Shown here: in pieces, positions 25,901-36,552 of the stretch | How the letters are laid out: each line of letters begins with the position of its first letter | Position numbering within the stretch: the first letter of the stretch is position 1 | Assembly (NCBI GenBank): GCA_022568135.1 | Contig: JADFFQ010000004.1 | Location: forward strand, 1-64,000 | Origin: Planctomycetota bacterium | GTDB lineage: Bacteria; Planctomycetota; Phycisphaerae; Phycisphaerales; SM1A02 | Reading direction: 5' to 3' | Length of the DNA stretch: 64,000 nt | The notes under the pieces: generated by a model | Databases searched by the model: none | What the model was told of the DNA's origin: nothing | What the model saw: only the letters and a program-made list of their open reading frames with translations | Made by a program: the position numbers and the translations under genes

Positions 25901-26032
25901 CGCACGCACCACATTCGCCACATGCCTTCGGCCGACGCCCGTTTCCCCTGCGATATCAAATAGCCGGCGACCGATCTCCAGTCGATGGCGCGACGGCCGG
26001 CCCAACACTTCCCCCTCAAAGGGAACGACTCG

Positions 26033-26623
26033 ATGCGCCCTGAAGATTCGCGATCGCCCGACACAGCCCCCGGCCCTGAACCTCCAATGCAAATGCGGCC
26101 CCAGCCGAGCACCTGGTCATTCCAGGAGAAGCTCGGACGCGCGATCTGGATGCTACTGGGCAGACCCATCTTCCGCATCAGCTTCCACAATTGGCATCGC
26201 CTCCGCAGCGCGTTGCTGCGGCTCTTCGGCGCCAGGATCGGCAAGGGTGTGTCGATTCGACCGACGGTCAAGATCGAGATCCCATGGCTGCTCGACATCG
26301 ACGACGGGGCGACCATCGGCGATTACGCGATTCTCTACAATCTCGGCAAGATCAAGATCGGCAAGCGGTCGATCATCAGCCAGTACGCCCACTTGTGTGC
26401 GGGCACGCATGACTACACGGTGTCCTCCTTCCCGCTGATCCGTGCTCCAATCACCATCGGCGACGATGTGTGGATCGGAGCCGACGCCTTCGTCGGGCCG
26501 GGCGTGCATGTCGGATCGCTCAGCGTGTTGGGCGCTCGATCCAGCGCGTACAAGGATCTGCCCCAAAAGCGGGTCTTCGTCGGCAACCCCGCCAGACCCA
26601 TCAAGGACCGCGTGCTTCGATGA
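26033..26623 (+). CDS. WcaF-like left-handed beta-helix acetyltransferase
   Basis: An acyltransferase of about 196 residues with hexapeptide repeats: IGKGVSIRPTVKIEIPWLLD, IGDYAILYNLGKIKIGKRSI and ITIGDDVWIGADAFVGPGVHVG. The His pair context LCAGTHDYT is the catalytic loop of the colanic-acid acetyltransferase WcaF group. The C-terminus VFVGNPARPIKDR is typical. ATG at 26033 has AAAGGGAA eight bases upstream; an in-frame ATG at 25985 is less likely. Last gene of the polysaccharide run; it would O-acetylate the glycan. Confidence 0.85.
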   Translation: MRPEDSRSPDTAPGPEPPMQMRPQPSTWSFQEKLGRAIWMLLGRPIFRISFHNWHRLRSALLRLFGARIGKGVSIRPTVKIEIPWLLDIDDGATIGDYAILYNLGKIKIGKRSIISQYAHLCAGTHDYTVSSFPLIRAPITIGDDVWIGADAFVGPGVHVGSLSVLGARSSAYKDLPQKRVFVGNPARPIKDRVLR

Positions 26624-26695
26624 CCCGCGACGCTGCCCACTCGCGGCACGCCACCTGCTTGCCCGTGCGGTGGGAGGCCCATACCGTTTGCGCCG

Positions 26696-28264
26696 ATGAC
26701 GCTTCGAATCTATAACACGCTCACGAAGCGCCTGGAGGAGTTTGTGCCTCAGGACCCCCCGGGCAGGCGGGTGACGTTCTACAGCTGCGGCCCGACGGTC
26801 TACGACTACGCCCACATCGGGAACTTCCGTTCGTTCCTCACCGCCGACCTTCTTCGCCGCACGCTCGAGTTGCTCGACTACGACGTGGTTCACGTGATGA
26901 ACATGACCGATGTCGGCCACATGACTGAGGACTCGGCCACGGACGGTGCGGGCGAAGACCGGATGCAGGTGGCGCGCAGGCGCCTGCTGGACGCGCAGAA
27001 GGCCGGCACATTGCCGCCCGACGCCAAGGACATCGACCCCAACGATCCCTATCGAATAGCCGACTTCTACGTCGAGGCGTTTCTCAAAGACGCCCGCTTG
27101 CTCGGTCTGACCGTCGCTGCGGAGGCCCGGCAACGCCCCGAGCTGATGCCCCGACCCACTCAATACATCCCGCCGATGATCGAACTGGTGCAGACGCTGT
27201 TGGACAAGGCCCACGCCTACGTCGCCGACGACGGGACAGTGTATTTTGATGTGCGGTCGTTCGCCGACTATGGCCGTCTGAGCGGCAACACCCTCGAATC
27301 GCTACGAGAGGCCGCCGGCGGCCGAATCAACCAAGCCCACCAGGCCGCCAAGCGGCACCCGGCCGACTTCCTTCTCTGGAAGCCTGATCCGCACCATCTG
27401 ATGCGCTGGCCGAGCCCATGGGGCGAAGGATATCCGGGCTGGCACCTGGAGTGCTCGGTCATGGCCATGAGCTTACTGGGGCAGGGCACGGACGGCGTCA
27501 TCGACATCCACTCCGGCGGCGAAGACAACATCTTCCCCCATCACGAATGTGAGCTCGCCCAGACCCGCGGCGCCACCGGCCAGCCCTACTTCGCGCGCTA
27601 TTGGTTTCACACTCGCCACCTCGTCGTGGAAGGTGAGAAGATGTCCAAGAGCAAAGGCAACTTCTTCACCGTCGGCGAACTCCTGGCCAAGGGAGCCTCG
27701 CCGGCGGCGATCCGCCTGGAGCTGACGAAGACGCACTATCGCTCCAATGCGAACTTCACCATGCAGGGGCTTCGCGACTCCCAACGCCTCATCGACCGTT
27801 GGGCCCGACTCCAAGCGTGGCTGAAGGTCAACCAAGACGTGGGAATCGACGGCCGGACGCTGCTGTGCGACGCGCTGGATGAGTTCACGGAATCACTATG
27901 CGATGACCTCAACGTCGCTGGGGCCATTGGCATACTCAACGAAGCCATCGGGCAGTACTCGATCGGCCCCGACGGGCCCGGGTCGCCAGCCGCCAAGGGC
28001 AGTCGACCGCCCGATGCCCGCGAGCTGCAAGCGCTGCGGACCATGTTGCGCGTGCTGGGGGTGCTCGATCTGGAGCGCGAAAGTTCCACCGCCGGCGGGG
28101 CTGTTGATGAGCGCTTGATCGTGTCGAAGATCGCCGAGCGAAATGCGGCCCGGGCCGCGAAGGACTGGTCCACCTCCGATGACATTCGAGACGAGCTGGC
28201 CGAAATGGGCATCGCCGTGAAGGACGGCCCTGACGGCACGACTTGGTCGCGCATTGTGCGGTAA
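26696..28264 (+). CDS. cysS: Cysteinyl-tRNA synthetase
   Basis: A class I aminoacyl-tRNA synthetase of 522 residues. The zinc/adenylate site has Cys31 in YSCGPTVYDYAHIGN (HIGN at 40-43). Further zinc ligands are in WHLECSVMAM and HHECELAQT, and KMSKS is at 315-319. The catalytic insertion AEDRMQ-like region is longer than in E. coli (GEDRMQVARRRLLDAQKAG). The DALR-type anticodon-binding helical domain follows at about 360-460, with the C-terminal SKIAERNAARAAKDWSTSDD helix pair. It begins 72 bases after the acetyltransferase stop, so some readthrough is possible. Confidence 0.96.
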   Translation: MTLRIYNTLTKRLEEFVPQDPPGRRVTFYSCGPTVYDYAHIGNFRSFLTADLLRRTLELLDYDVVHVMNMTDVGHMTEDSATDGAGEDRMQVARRRLLDAQKAGTLPPDAKDIDPNDPYRIADFYVEAFLKDARLLGLTVAAEARQRPELMPRPTQYIPPMIELVQTLLDKAHAYVADDGTVYFDVRSFADYGRLSGNTLESLREAAGGRINQAHQAAKRHPADFLLWKPDPHHLMRWPSPWGEGYPGWHLECSVMAMSLLGQGTDGVIDIHSGGEDNIFPHHECELAQTRGATGQPYFARYWFHTRHLVVEGEKMSKSKGNFFTVGELLAKGASPAAIRLELTKTHYRSNANFTMQGLRDSQRLIDRWARLQAWLKVNQDVGIDGRTLLCDALDEFTESLCDDLNVAGAIGILNEAIGQYSIGPDGPGSPAAKGSRPPDARELQALRTMLRVLGVLDLERESSTAGGAVDERLIVSKIAERNAARAAKDWSTSDDIRDELAEMGIAVKDGPDGTTWSRIVR

Positions 28265-28265
28265 A

Positions 28266-28314
28266 CAGAGCCGCGGTGTGTCGCCGCGGACCGCTCCGTC
28301 ACGGGGCGGCTCTG
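28266..28314 (+). terminator. Stem-loop between cysS and coaE
   Basis: A perfect nine-base stem CAGAGCCGC / GCGGCTCTG enclosing a GC-rich, self-complementary 31-base loop, two bases after the cysS stop. There is no T tract, so termination may be partial or Rho-linked; it could also protect the 3' end. Confidence 0.45.
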
Positions 28315-28344
28315 ATCCCTTGAAGTCTCACGACGGATTCCCAT

Positions 28345-28959
28345 ATGCCCGGCGGACGCAAACCCGTCATCGGCCTGGCCGGCGGCATTGGAGCAGGAAA
28401 GAGCACCGTCGCCCGGATGCTCGCCGACCTCGGTTGCGTGGTGGCCGACTCCGATGTTCTGGCTAAGCAGGCTCTGGGGGACCCAGCGGTCCGCGATGCG
28501 CTGCTGCGCTGGTGGGGACCGCAGGTGCTCGGTGATTCCGGGCAGATCGACCGTGCCGCCGTGGCACGAATCGTCTTTGCTCGTCCCGGGGAGCGACGAC
28601 GCCTAGAATCGGTCGTTCATCCGTGGGTCGAATCGCGACGCCGAGCAATTTTCCAGCGGGCGCCCCGGGACGCGCCGGCCTTAGTGATCGATGCCCCGTT
28701 GCTCTTCGAAGCCGGGGTGGACAGGGCATGCGATGCGGTGGTCTTCGTCGAGGCGGACCGAGACACGCGTGTCGGGCGGCTTGCCGAGTCGCGGGGGTGG
28801 GACGAGCAGGAGCTGTCCAAGAGAGAAGATTTGCAACGACCGCTTGACGAGAAGCAGGCAAGAGCCGATTATGTGATTAGCAACACCGGCGACCTGGATG
28901 CACTGACCGAGCAGGTCCGCCGTACCTTGAGCGAAATTGTTCAACCCCACCGGAGCTGA
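28345..28959 (+). CDS. coaE: Dephospho-CoA kinase
   Basis: Last step of coenzyme A synthesis. It has 204 residues. P-loop GLAGGIGAGKSTVARML at about 8-24, VADSDVLAKQAL, VVHPWVESRR, and the DAPLLFEAGVD motif, then the RXQXX-type KREDLQRPLDEKQARADYV helix with ISNTGD. All are canonical. Start ATG at 28345. It sits between cysS and rho on the same strand. Confidence 0.95.
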   Translation: MPGGRKPVIGLAGGIGAGKSTVARMLADLGCVVADSDVLAKQALGDPAVRDALLRWWGPQVLGDSGQIDRAAVARIVFARPGERRRLESVVHPWVESRRRAIFQRAPRDAPALVIDAPLLFEAGVDRACDAVVFVEADRDTRVGRLAESRGWDEQELSKREDLQRPLDEKQARADYVISNTGDLDALTEQVRRTLSEIVQPHRS

Positions 28960-29208
28960 TGCGTTCGTTTCGCGGTGGGTGAGCGGGCGAACGGGTTGAT
29001 TGACGGCTCGAAGGGCCGATCGCAGGCGCGATCTGGTTGTCGCCAAGAGTTCAAGCACCGTCGCCGCATTCGTGCACTGAAATCCCTCCCCGAACGACCC
29101 GAACCACGCACCTTCGTCTTGGCCTGGACGATTCCCACACCAGCCATGCGCGCAGACCAACAGCCCTCGATGCGGCGCGCCGTTGATACCGAGGAGTAGA
29201 CCGCAACT

Positions 29209-30636
29209 ATGGCCACCAGAAAGTACCGCAAACGACGCAAGAGGAACCCCGAGACCAGTTCTACGCTCACCGTCACCCTTCAACCCGGCGAAGTGCCCTC
29301 CGACGAGCAGCTCGAAGCGGAAGCGGTGGCGCTGGAGGCGGAGACCCAGGGCAAGTACGAACTGGCCAAGAAGGACGATCTCAGCCTCGTCGTGCTGCAG
29401 CGGATGGCAACCGACCAGCTCAACGAGCTCGCTGAAGCCGAAGAGATCGAGGAGTTCGCATCGCTGCCGAAGCAGAGGCTGGTCTTCGAAATACTCAGGA
29501 CCCGGGCTCGCAGACAGGGATTGATGATGGGTGAAGGCACCCTTGCGATCTTGCCCGACGGCTTCGGTTTCCTTCGCAGCCCCGAGTACTCCTACCTGCC
29601 GTCGCCCGACGACGTCTATGTCAGTCCGTCGCAGATTCGGCGGTTCGGGCTTCGCAAAGGCCATATCGTGCGCGGTCTGATCCGTCCACCCAAGGAGACG
29701 GAGACGTATTTCGCTTTGCTTCGGGTGGAGCAGGTCAACGGCCGCGACCCCGCACTGGTGCACGACCTGCCGACGTTTGAGAACCTCACACCGTTACATC
29801 CGAACAAACGACTCATCCTCGAAACCGAGGCGGACATCATCGAGACACGCATCATCGACCTGGTCACACCGTTCGGGTTCGGCCAGCGGGCGCTGATCGT
29901 TTCCCCGCCACGAGCCGGCAAGACCATCATTCTCCAGCAGATCACCAATGCGGTCGCGAAAAACCACCCGGAGGTGTACGTCATCGTGCTGTTGATCGAT
30001 GAGCGGCCCGAAGAAGTGACCGATTTCCGCCGCAACACCCCCGATACCGTTGAAGTCGTCGCCAGCACGTTCGACGAGCAGGCCACACGGCACATCCAAG
30101 TGACCGAAATGGTCATGGAGAAGGCCCGCCGAATAGTCGAGCACGGCGACCACGTGGTAATTCTGCTCGACTCGATTACCCGGGTCGCCCGCGGCTACAA
30201 CAACGCCATGCCCACCACAGGAAAGATCGGCACCGGCGGCGTGGATACCCAGGCGCTGATCAAGCCCAAGAAGTTCTTCGGCTCAGCCCGCAACATCGAG
30301 GACGGCGGGTCGCTCACGATCTTCGGGACCGCGCTTGTGGATACCGGCTCCAAGGCCGACGAGGTCATCTTCGAGGAGTTCAAGGGCACCGGCAACGCTG
30401 AACTGCACCTCACCAGAAAGCTGGTGGAGAAACGAATCTGGCCGGCCATCGACATTTCCGCCTCCGGCACCCGACGTGAAGAGCTGCTGCTGGACCCCAA
30501 GGAGCTCGAGCTGGTCAGTCGCCTGCGAAAGGTCGTGGCGGACATGTCCGTCGTCGAGGCGATGGAGCTGCTGAGGGGGCGCATGGCCAAGACCAAGTCC
30601 AACGCCGAGTTCCTCATGACCATGAACCTCGGCTGA
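29209..30636 (+). CDS. rho: Transcription termination factor Rho
   Basis: A hexameric RNA-dependent ATPase/translocase, 475 residues. A basic N-terminal tail ([13 protein letters not shown]) and an acidic/Ala-Glu stretch of about 50 residues precede the Rho-N SAP-like helices ([17 protein letters not shown]). The RNA-binding domain has [20 protein letters not shown]. The ATPase core has Walker [41 protein letters not shown] with the Q-loop region, and R-loop [20 protein letters not shown]. The N-terminal extension is longer than in E. coli Rho (419 residues). About 250 noncoding bases upstream contain no other gene and probably the promoter. Confidence 0.97.
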   Translation: MATRKYRKRRKRNPETSSTLTVTLQPGEVPSDEQLEAEAVALEAETQGKYELAKKDDLSLVVLQRMATDQLNELAEAEEIEEFASLPKQRLVFEILRTRARRQGLMMGEGTLAILPDGFGFLRSPEYSYLPSPDDVYVSPSQIRRFGLRKGHIVRGLIRPPKETETYFALLRVEQVNGRDPALVHDLPTFENLTPLHPNKRLILETEADIIETRIIDLVTPFGFGQRALIVSPPRAGKTIILQQITNAVAKNHPEVYVIVLLIDERPEEVTDFRRNTPDTVEVVASTFDEQATRHIQVTEMVMEKARRIVEHGDHVVILLDSITRVARGYNNAMPTTGKIGTGGVDTQALIKPKKFFGSARNIEDGGSLTIFGTALVDTGSKADEVIFEEFKGTGNAELHLTRKLVEKRIWPAIDISASGTRREELLLDPKELELVSRLRKVVADMSVVEAMELLRGRMAKTKSNAEFLMTMNLG

Positions 30637-30798
30637 ACGGCGATGGAATGGGGGCCTTCGCACGTCTAGCAGTCACCGCACCCCTTGTGGGCACTTCTGC
30701 GTATTCTCTTGAGACGCTGGACCGTCCGCGCTCGCGGCCTATGCTGTGGCAGAGCCCTTGCAAGGCTGATCTATCGGATGCTGACAAGGAGCATCGCC

Positions 30799-31734
30799 AT
30801 GAACGCTCGCCGTGGATTCACCCTTACCGAACTCATGGTCGTCATCGGGATCATCGTTGTCCTGCTCGGCCTGCTGCTCCCGGCGCTCGCCGGCGTCTTC
30901 AGCCACGGCCTGATGACCAAGTCCATGTCCAACATGCGACAGATCGGCACGTGGATGAGGATGTATTCCTCGGACAATCGCGAGTTCATTGTGCCCAGCC
31001 AGTTCAATTATTCGTATCCAGATTGTCCGACCTGCTATCGAGGCAAGGTCCGCTCGGCCGCCAGCCCACCGCTGGGCGACCAGCACAAGGGAACGTGGAC
31101 CGACATCCTCTGGACGGTCTTCGCGGGCGGCGTGTTTCCCGCGGCCGGGGCTCCCGTAGCGAATGGCGGGCTCGATTACGACTACCGATTCGACTCACCG
31201 GACAAGAAGCTGTACGACCTCGTGGGTGGCGACCTGGAGAATCCCTTCCGCTCCGCCGCGCTCAACAAACGCAACGCCCCCGGCGGCAGTGGCACCGGCC
31301 ACGCGCCGTCCGGAGGCATCGGGCCCACGCCGTTCGGCTCGGGCGCCCAGGAGATCGGCCAGCCCGGATACTTCGCGGCTAACAACTTCTTCGATTCCCG
31401 TGATCCCGCCGATGGTGGCAACGGTTGGTTCGTGACCGGGCAGATCAAGTCCCCGGAACGGTCGATGTACCTGGTGGATTCGGTGGCCGGCGAGACCATC
31501 GAGGACGAACCTGAGCCGTTCCAGGCGGCGAGCCCGACGCTTAGTCCCTCGGGCTCGACACCGCCGCTTGAGGTGGATTTCCGCTACTCGGGCGTTTGCC
31601 TGATGCTGTTCCTGGACGGGCACGTGGAGCCAGTGGGGCAGTGGCAGGATATCTGCGAGCTGGAGGGCCCCGACGGCCGGAGCATCCGAATCAGGAACCT
31701 GACCAGCAACGTCTCGCCCTGCCAGGCCCCATAG
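30799..31734 (+). CDS. Type II secretion pseudopilin-like protein of planctomycete type
   Basis: The prepilin leader MNARRGFTLTELMVVIGI has the GF/TLTE cleavage site, followed by a hydrophobic helix LLGLLLPALAGVF. The 311-residue protein has a long globular part ending with FLDGHVEPVG, the 'DGH' signature common to the many pseudopilin-like proteins of Planctomycetota. The frame is open from 30685, but ATG at 30799 has AAGGAG seven bases upstream and gives the correct leader. Two Cys in the PDCPTCYRG loop could form a disulfide. The role is probably surface or periplasmic display; the specific function is unknown. Confidence 0.85.
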   Translation: MNARRGFTLTELMVVIGIIVVLLGLLLPALAGVFSHGLMTKSMSNMRQIGTWMRMYSSDNREFIVPSQFNYSYPDCPTCYRGKVRSAASPPLGDQHKGTWTDILWTVFAGGVFPAAGAPVANGGLDYDYRFDSPDKKLYDLVGGDLENPFRSAALNKRNAPGGSGTGHAPSGGIGPTPFGSGAQEIGQPGYFAANNFFDSRDPADGGNGWFVTGQIKSPERSMYLVDSVAGETIEDEPEPFQAASPTLSPSGSTPPLEVDFRYSGVCLMLFLDGHVEPVGQWQDICELEGPDGRSIRIRNLTSNVSPCQAP

Positions 31735-31833
31735 CCATATCTGCCCGGGCTCTATCCAGAAGCTGAAGGCCTCGAGGCAACATTCTGCCGATCAGCCCTT
31801 GCCAGGGCCGCCGAAGCGGCTAGACTTGGACTT

Positions 31834-31858
31834 CCGTCCCGGCTTCGGGACGGTTTTT
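31834..31858 (+). terminator. Rho-independent terminator after the pseudopilin gene
   Basis: An eight-base stem CCGTCCCG / CGGGACGG with loop GCTT, followed immediately by five T. It lies about 100 bases past the pseudopilin stop and upstream of tRNA-Thr, so it isolates the following translation-gene block. Confidence 0.88.
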
Positions 31859-31904
31859 CGTCGCAGGGGGGCTGGATCGTGCCTGGGCTCCAGGCCGCCG
31901 ACAG

Positions 31905-31976
31905 GCCACCGTAGCTCAGTGGTAGAGCACACCCTTGGTAAGGGTGAGGTCATGGGTTCAAGTCCCATCGGTGGCT
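31905..31976 (+). tRNA. tRNA-Thr (anticodon GGT)
   Basis: Acceptor stem GCCACCG / CGGTGGC, D arm GCTC-AGTGGTA-GAGC, anticodon stem CACCC / GGGTG with loop TTGGTAA (anticodon GGT), T arm ATGGG-TTCAAGT-CCCAT. 72 bases, with no encoded CCA. It lies 144 bases upstream of tuf. Confidence 0.96.
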
Positions 31977-32120
31977 TGACGCGGGGCGCCTGATGGGAGA
32001 CCCCGCCTGCTTTCCGCACGCCGGGTCGAGCGTGGAAGATCCACGCGCGACCGATTTCCAATACCATGGCGGGAAATGTCGCAACGACTCCGCCCAACGA
32101 CTTGATGGAGACCGCCGAAA

Positions 32121-33320
<1,200 letters not shown>

Positions 33321-33409
33321 CGGTTAGCTTTCAGCGACCAGCTTCTGTCCTCGTCGCTGATGGCGAGCGTCTTGTGAGACGAACTACTCAACGCTGAAGG
33401 GTCAATACC

Positions 33410-33595
33410 ATGGCCAAGGGCAAGAGATCCACAGACCGCGAATACGTCTGGCTCCAGTGCACCGAGACGAAAGACCTGAACTACCGCACGAGCCTCCGCG
33501 TCAAAGGGGGCATCCCCGAAAAGATGAAAGCCGGGCTGCAGAAATACAGCCCACGGCTACGCAAGCATACATTGCATAAGATCAAGCGTAAGTAG
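33410..33595 (+). CDS. rpmG: Large ribosomal subunit protein bL33
   Basis: A 61-residue basic protein of the 50S subunit: MAKGKRSTDREYVWLQCTET, then a DLNYRTSLRVKGGIPEKMK segment, ending KYSPRLRKHTLHKIKRK. It has a single Cys, so it is the non-zinc (C-minus) form. It is slightly longer than the usual 50-55 residues because of an RVKGGIPEKMKAG insertion. It is located between tuf and tRNA-Trp as expected. Confidence 0.93.
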   Translation: MAKGKRSTDREYVWLQCTETKDLNYRTSLRVKGGIPEKMKAGLQKYSPRLRKHTLHKIKRK

Positions 33596-33675
33596 ATTCA
33601 GGTCACCGAGGAGTAGAAGTCGGGGCACGTTCCCGCAGACCGAGCAACGCACTTACGCAAAGGATATTCGCGCAT

Positions 33676-33750
<75 letters not shown>

Positions 33751-33808
33751 TTGCCTGGGTTTGCCCGCCGCCGCAACGACGCCTGAAGGAAGCTTCCACA
33801 GAAGTGCC

Positions 33809-34219
33809 ATGGTCATTTACAAGAAGGGACAAGGCTACTGGACCAGGATGATGTCGGCGATCGCGCTGGGCATGCTCGCGCTGATGGGCGCGGCTTGGCT
33901 TTGGGACAATCTGAAGAACGCCCGCATCGGCGGTTTCGAGCCGATCTACACGCAGACGGTGGCCTTCGTGCTCGTGTGCGCCGGCGCGGCCTGGTTGGGA
34001 TACTACCTCATTGGTCGCAAGCCGAAGGTCGTGGACTTTCTCATCGCCACCGAAGGCGAAATGAAAAAAGTCAATTGGTCCACTCGCCGGGAAATCAGAG
34101 GATCGACGATCGTGGTGATCGGCCTCACATTCGTCATCGCGTTGATCATCTCCTTCCTGGATTACCTGGTCTACGCCCCATTGTTCACGTGGGCCAAGGT
34201 GCTCGAGGCGGCCGGATGA
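33809..34219 (+). CDS. secE: Preprotein translocase subunit SecE
   Basis: Clamp subunit of the SecYEG channel, 136 residues, with three predicted membrane helices (MSAIALGMLALMGAAWLW, VAFVLVCAGAAWLGYYLIG, STIVVIGLTFVIALIISFLD). The conserved cytoplasmic amphipathic stretch is ATEGEMKKVNWSTRREI, directly before the last helix. The three-helix form is found in several phyla, unlike single-helix Gram-positive SecE. The open frame extends back into tRNA-Trp; ATG at 33809 is the first start outside the tRNA. Confidence 0.93.
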   Translation: MVIYKKGQGYWTRMMSAIALGMLALMGAAWLWDNLKNARIGGFEPIYTQTVAFVLVCAGAAWLGYYLIGRKPKVVDFLIATEGEMKKVNWSTRREIRGSTIVVIGLTFVIALIISFLDYLVYAPLFTWAKVLEAAG

Positions 34220-34240
34220 CCACCGTGCTGCCGCGCCATC

Positions 34241-35146
34241 ATGAGCGATTCATCATCATCCAGCGCCCCCGACACCGACCCGCAGGAGCCGGGCATGTCT
34301 GATGCCGCCGGGGCCACCAAGCCCGAACTCACCCGTGAGGAGTCCGGCGATCCAGCCGGTAGCGTGAAGCACCACACCGCCCCCGCCGCGGAGGCTGCCT
34401 CCTCGACGCGAGCTGAATCGAAGACAACGTTACTCAAAGGCGCCGGCGTCGCCACCTCCAAACCGGCTCCGCCCTCCTCAAAGAAGGGCCGCCGCCAAGA
34501 CTCCTCGTCCCAACCGGCGAGCGACACCGCAACCACCGCCCAAGGCGAGGAGGAAGCACCATTCGATCCCGCCGCAGACCTACCCATGTACCGCGAGGGC
34601 ATGGACTGGTTTGTCCTTCGCGTGGCGTCGAACAAGGAGAATTACGTCCGCGAGACGCTGTTGCGCAAAGTGCAGATTGAGGGGCTGGAGCAGCGCGTGG
34701 GGCGAATCATGGTCCCCACCGAGAAGACCAAGACCCTCAAGGGCGGCAAGACCCGCATCACCGAAACCAAGCTCTATCCCGGCTACATCTTCGTCGAGAT
34801 GCAGTTGGAATCCGATGGGCGGATTCCCCAGGACGTGTTCTTCCTCATCAAAGAGACCACCGGGGTGGGCGATTTCGTGGGTACCGCCGGCCGGCCGACA
34901 CCCATGAAGAAACACGAAGTCGAGAAGATGCTCTTTGATTCACGCCGCCCGGAGGAAACTCCCACGGTCAAGATGGAGTTCGTCCCCGGCGACTACGTCA
35001 TCATCAAGGAAGGGCCGTTCCAGAACTACGAGGGCAGCGTGGACGAGGTGCTGCCTGACAAGGGCCTGGTCCGTGTGCTGGTGAGCATCTTCGGCCGGCA
35101 AGCCCCCATCGAGCTGGAGTACTGGCAAATCCAAAAGGTGGAATGA
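34241..35146 (+). CDS. nusG: Transcription termination/antitermination factor NusG with long N-terminal extension
   Basis: NusG contacts RNA polymerase and Rho or ribosomal S10. The conserved part starts at about residue 121 (MDWFVLRVASNKENYVRETL) with NGN motifs KLYPGYIFVEMQL and GVGDFVGT, and ends in a KOW domain (VPGDYVIIKEGPFQNYEGSV to the C-terminus). The first 115 residues are low-complexity Ser/Pro/Ala/Glu/Lys and probably disordered. Classical NusG is about 180 residues; this one is 301. An in-frame ATG at about 34574 (MYREGMDW) would give the standard length, but codon usage upstream looks coding. Lies 21 bases after secE; rplK does not follow. Confidence 0.93.
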   Translation: MSDSSSSSAPDTDPQEPGMSDAAGATKPELTREESGDPAGSVKHHTAPAAEAASSTRAESKTTLLKGAGVATSKPAPPSSKKGRRQDSSSQPASDTATTAQGEEEAPFDPAADLPMYREGMDWFVLRVASNKENYVRETLLRKVQIEGLEQRVGRIMVPTEKTKTLKGGKTRITETKLYPGYIFVEMQLESDGRIPQDVFFLIKETTGVGDFVGTAGRPTPMKKHEVEKMLFDSRRPEETPTVKMEFVPGDYVIIKEGPFQNYEGSVDEVLPDKGLVRVLVSIFGRQAPIELEYWQIQKVE

Positions 35147-35230
35147 GCGGCGCTGGCCCGGCGTTCGCACTCGCGCGCAAGCCGCTATGCGGCTCTGCGA
35201 CGACCTCCAAGCGCCGCCGGCCGCGCCCGC

Positions 35231-35971
35231 CTACGGCTGCCACACCAACGAATCAATCGCCTCCGGGATCACGTTCTCAACGTGACCATCCACGAACACA
35301 ATCACATAGCCGTGGTGGTGGCGAGGCTGGGCCGGCAACAGCTCAGACCCTCCGGCAAGCGGGCTGCCGAACTGGGCTTCATAGAACAGCACCGTTCGTG
35401 CCGGATCGCTCACGTCGGCGTAGCGCAGCCCGTCGAGGAGGCGGTTCATCGCGTAGGCCCGCCCTTGCTCGGGCGATCTCGACAATGAAACGACTGCGTC
35501 GGCGTCCTGTACATACCCGTCGAGCAGATCAACCCAATCACCGCTGCGCGGCAGATAGTCGTTGTAGTCCATTGCATACGACTCTGCGGCGAGCCCGACC
35601 TGGCGCAGTGAGTTCATCGACACGATGTTCTGCGCAGCCTGGCGGCCGGCACTGAGTGAAGGCATCAACAACAGGGGCCCGATCGCCAGGAACCCGACGA
35701 GCAGACCGGCGATCAGACCGGCCGAGGAGACCACAATCCCGGCGATGGCCACGCCTTGGCCGCCCAGTCGCCCGGCGCTCTTGTTGACGGAGACGAGGGC
35801 CACGATGCCCAGGATCACGCCGATCAGCCCGCCCAGCCCAAGGGTGCAGAACCCCAGAACCCCCAGCACCAGACTGAGGATCGCCATCACCGACGTTTTC
35901 GTCGGCCCTGAGGCGGGAATCTCGCCGGGTGTGATCGGCGGCGCTTCCGGAGGCGGCGGTTGATCCATCAT
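35231..35971 (-). CDS. DUF4190-type membrane protein with pseudopilin-like 'DGH' C-terminus
   Basis: 246 residues: a Pro-rich cytoplasmic N-terminus, then two Gly/Val-rich TM helices (about 28-60 and 75-105) of the DUF4190 kind (SVMAILSLVLGVLGFCTLGL; GGQGVAIAGIVVSSAGLIAG). A soluble domain then contains NSLRQVGLAAESYAMDYNDY and ends HHHGYVIVFVDGHVENV. That second half matches planctomycete pseudopilin-like proteins without a prepilin cleavage site, so this looks like a fusion. ATG at 35971 has GAGAGGGA seven bases upstream. Function unknown. It converges on nusG. Confidence 0.75.
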   Translation of the reverse strand: MMDQPPPPEAPPITPGEIPASGPTKTSVMAILSLVLGVLGFCTLGLGGLIGVILGIVALVSVNKSAGRLGGQGVAIAGIVVSSAGLIAGLLVGFLAIGPLLLMPSLSAGRQAAQNIVSMNSLRQVGLAAESYAMDYNDYLPRSGDWVDLLDGYVQDADAVVSLSRSPEQGRAYAMNRLLDGLRYADVSDPARTVLFYEAQFGSPLAGGSELLPAQPRHHHGYVIVFVDGHVENVIPEAIDSLVWQP

Positions 35972-36026
35972 GGCAGTGTCCCTCTCAAGTCGTCCATACG
36001 TACCCAACCCGGCGGGACACCCCGCC

Positions 36027-36059
36027 CGCGCCGCATCATACCTCGGCGTCGCCGGGCGG
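36027..36059 (-). repeat. 33-bp repeat copy 1, containing a -10-like TATGAT
   Basis: Identical over 33 bases to 36810-36842. On the minus strand it contains TATGAT (36040-36035), 64 bases before the DUF4190 gene, so this copy may serve as its promoter; no good -35 is visible. The rest of the 360-base gap to the next gene holds an 'ACAGAGG...ACACCGAGG'-type dispersed repeat fragment (about 36245-36275). Confidence 0.6.
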
Positions 36060-36330
36060 CTGCGGCCGAGTGGTGTGATTGCCCCGCCGGAGATCCCCGT
36101 CCCGACTTCCCCCAACTTTGCTTACCGGAGCGTTCGCGCGGGCTAAACTCGCCCAATTCCGACCATCCCTGCGCGCACCGGGGGGTTTGCGCGCGCCCAA
36201 CTGACCGTGCATTGGACTGATTTTGCCAAGGGCAAACGTTCGCCGCAGAGGTATAGAGGACACCGAGGGAAGGAAACGTCGGAACATCGAAATATCCAAG
36301 TGCTCAGCGCGGAAAGCTGATCGCTGACCG

Positions 36331-36552
36331 CTACCCCTTCTTGCTGCGGCGGGGCAGTCGGGGCGCACCGCCGGTGGCGGCGCTGCGGCCGACGCTGTCC
36401 ACGCCGAAGGGTCTGCTCGCCAAGGCCGTTCCCAGGTCACGCGTCGGTGCGGTCGAATCGCCGCTCTGTTTGGCCTTCGCCTGGGCGGCCTTGGCCTTCT
36501 TGTGTTTGCGGGCCTTGGCCTTCCTCAGTTTCTCGCGGTCGCGCTTGCTCAT
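36331..36552 (-). CDS. Small Lys/Arg/Ala-rich basic protein
   Basis: 73 residues beginning MSKRDREKLRKAKARKHKKA, then AKAAQAKAKQSGDS and a Gly/Arg tail ending PRRSKKG. The highly basic N-terminal half should be helical and could bind nucleic acid or ribosomes. ATG at 36552 has GGAAGGA four bases upstream, good evidence that it is real. No domain recognised. Such short basic proteins are widespread in Planctomycetota, but I cannot name a function. Confidence 0.6.
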   Translation of the reverse strand: MSKRDREKLRKAKARKHKKAKAAQAKAKQSGDSTAPTRDLGTALASRPFGVDSVGRSAATGGAPRLPRRSKKG

